A stretch of 64,000 nt of DNA. Source: Ligaoa zhengdingensis. GTDB taxonomy: Bacteria > Bacillota > Clostridia > Oscillospirales > Ruminococcaceae. The first letter of the stretch is position 1; every line of letters begins with the position of its first letter. Shown here piece after piece: positions 63,236 to 64,000 of this stretch. The stretch lies in contig NZ_JACRST010000002.1 of NCBI RefSeq assembly GCF_014384885.1, positions 139,876-203,875 of the forward strand. Direction: 5' to 3'. The position numbers and the translations under genes were made by a program. The notes beneath the pieces are model-generated. The model had not been told where the DNA came from. It did not search any database and was given only the letters and a program-made list of their open reading frames with translations.

Positions 63236-64000
63236 TCAGATTTCGTTGCTGTTTCTGCGGCGGTAGATGGCCACCACCAGCACCGCACCAGCCAACAGAA
63301 CCGCTGCTATCGCCGCGATGGTCCAGCCGGGCAAGCTGTTTTCGGCTTGCACTTCGCTCGCGCCGCCGATCGTCTCGCTCGCACTGTTCGCTTCGCCAGC
63401 AGGCGCCGCCGCGTTCGGCACCGTCGCTGCTACCTCGCCGCCCGTCTCCGGGTTGGCGTTGCCGCTGCCAGCCGCATCGCCCGCAGCCGGGGTTTCGCCG
63501 TCCGCCATTGCGATGAGTTCCGCCGCGCTGTAGTACACCGCGGATGCGTCGATCGCGTAATTGCTCAGCAGGTATGCCTTTCCGCCGATCTCGATGTTCA
63601 GCGCGACACCCTTCGCCGCCGCTGCATCGATCACCGTCGCAGGCGTCATCGCTCCGCTCTCCAGCGTCGCGTTCACTGTGCCACTCTTGGCCGTGCTGTT
63701 GATCTTCTCGATGATCCCGTTCCAGTAATCGCTGTCGCTTACTTTAGAAACGGAGCCGTTCGAGCCGCCCTTCGTCTTCAGGCCCTTCACTGCGTTCGCC
63801 AGCTTGGTCGCTGCTCCGGTCAGCTCTTCTTCCGTCGCGTTTTCGTTCGCCAGCAGCGCCTTCGCTTCCGCCTGCGCTGCTTGCACCGCATTCCAGCTTG
63901 CCGCCGTGTAACGCGACGCGTTCAGCCCGTTCACTTCGGCCACCGCCTGCATGAGGCGCACCTTCGCGATCGCTCTGGTCAGCTCCGCTGCCATATCGTC
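63236..64000 (-). CDS. FIVAR-domain surface protein, N-terminal part outside window
   Basis: At least 254 residues; the frame is open to the window edge. A FIVAR repeat is seen (NASRYTAASWNAVQAAQAEAKALLANENATEEELTGAATKLANAVKGL), preceded by the end of another. Then comes a possible globular part (DSDYWNGIIEKINSTAK ... GVALNIEIGGKAYLLSNYAIDA), an Ala/Gly/Glu-rich linker with NPETGGE, and a C-terminal membrane helix with RRRNSNEI. NPETG stands about 45 residues before the helix, farther than a normal sorting signal. Cell-surface exposed, function unknown. Confidence 0.8.
   Translation of the reverse strand, partial: DDMAAELTRAIAKVRLMQAVAEVNGLNASRYTAASWNAVQAAQAEAKALLANENATEEELTGAATKLANAVKGLKTKGGSNGSVSKVSDSDYWNGIIEKINSTAKSGTVNATLESGAMTPATVIDAAAAKGVALNIEIGGKAYLLSNYAIDASAVYYSAAELIAMADGETPAAGDAAGSGNANPETGGEVAATVPNAAAPAGEANSASETIGGASEVQAENSLPGWTIAAIAAVLLAGAVLVVAIYRRRNSNEI

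Overview
The window is GC-rich bacterial chromosome with dense, mostly minus-strand operons, Gram-positive style AGGAGG ribosome binding sites and Rho-independent terminators. An alpha/beta-type small acid-soluble spore protein, two CotF-type coat proteins, PduL, ThyX, a Na+-pumping decarboxylase and S-box and RFN riboswitches point to an anaerobic, endospore-forming Clostridia, probably of the Oscillospirales/Ruminococcaceae kind (inference from gene content; no 16S is present).

Region 1-3.1 kb: the 3' part of an ABC-F gene converges on prfC (RF3). Region 3.1-25.9 kb: an iron locus (dtxR-like regulator, feoA, feoB) in which feoB is cut in two by a 19.8 kb island. The feoB 5' half ends at about 23,763 and its 3' half resumes at about 3,945, both on the minus strand. 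The two junctions share GCACATG, and removing the island would restore an in-frame FeoB of about 715 residues. The island carries a large serine recombinase, a TauE/SafE permease with a MarR regulator, and a seven-gene minus-strand operon in the order sspD-sspB-sspC-sspA-sspF-sspG-sspH. This reads as a complete single-strand DNA phosphorothioation module (SspABCD) coupled to an SspFGH (DptFGH-like) restriction module. sspH is interrupted near its start by one extra G in a G6 run.

Region 25.9-44.5 kb: housekeeping and sporulation genes. They include family 4 uracil-DNA glycosylase, PduL, a SASP with a sigma-G-like promoter, a DivIVA-like coiled-coil protein, CorA, TrhP-type U32 protein, MltG, 5-formyl-THF cyclo-ligase, DJ-1, an acetyltransferase, a DUF2156 protein, thymidylate kinase and ThyX, a TcaA-like zinc-ribbon membrane protein and PcrA. 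corA is preceded by an unannotated 26-codon leader ORF starting MNPDPIPRR, strikingly like enterobacterial MgtL (MEPDPTPLPRR). The corA ribosome binding site lies in a hairpin that spans the leader stop codon. A 37-residue peptide with ten cysteines lies between mltG and the folate gene.

Region 44.5-64 kb: Na+-translocating decarboxylase beta and gamma subunits; galK-galT with a divergent AraC regulator and a perfect inverted repeat in the galK leader; MscS; coat proteins; a GntR/ABC (YtrA-like) operon with its own promoter and operator; MreB; ComFC; RecD2; metK under a SAM-I riboswitch; ribU under an FMN riboswitch; an MFS transporter; and the C-terminal part of a FIVAR-type surface protein. 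The last gene and a 69-residue peptide at 28.2 kb both carry an NPxTG sorting-like motif.
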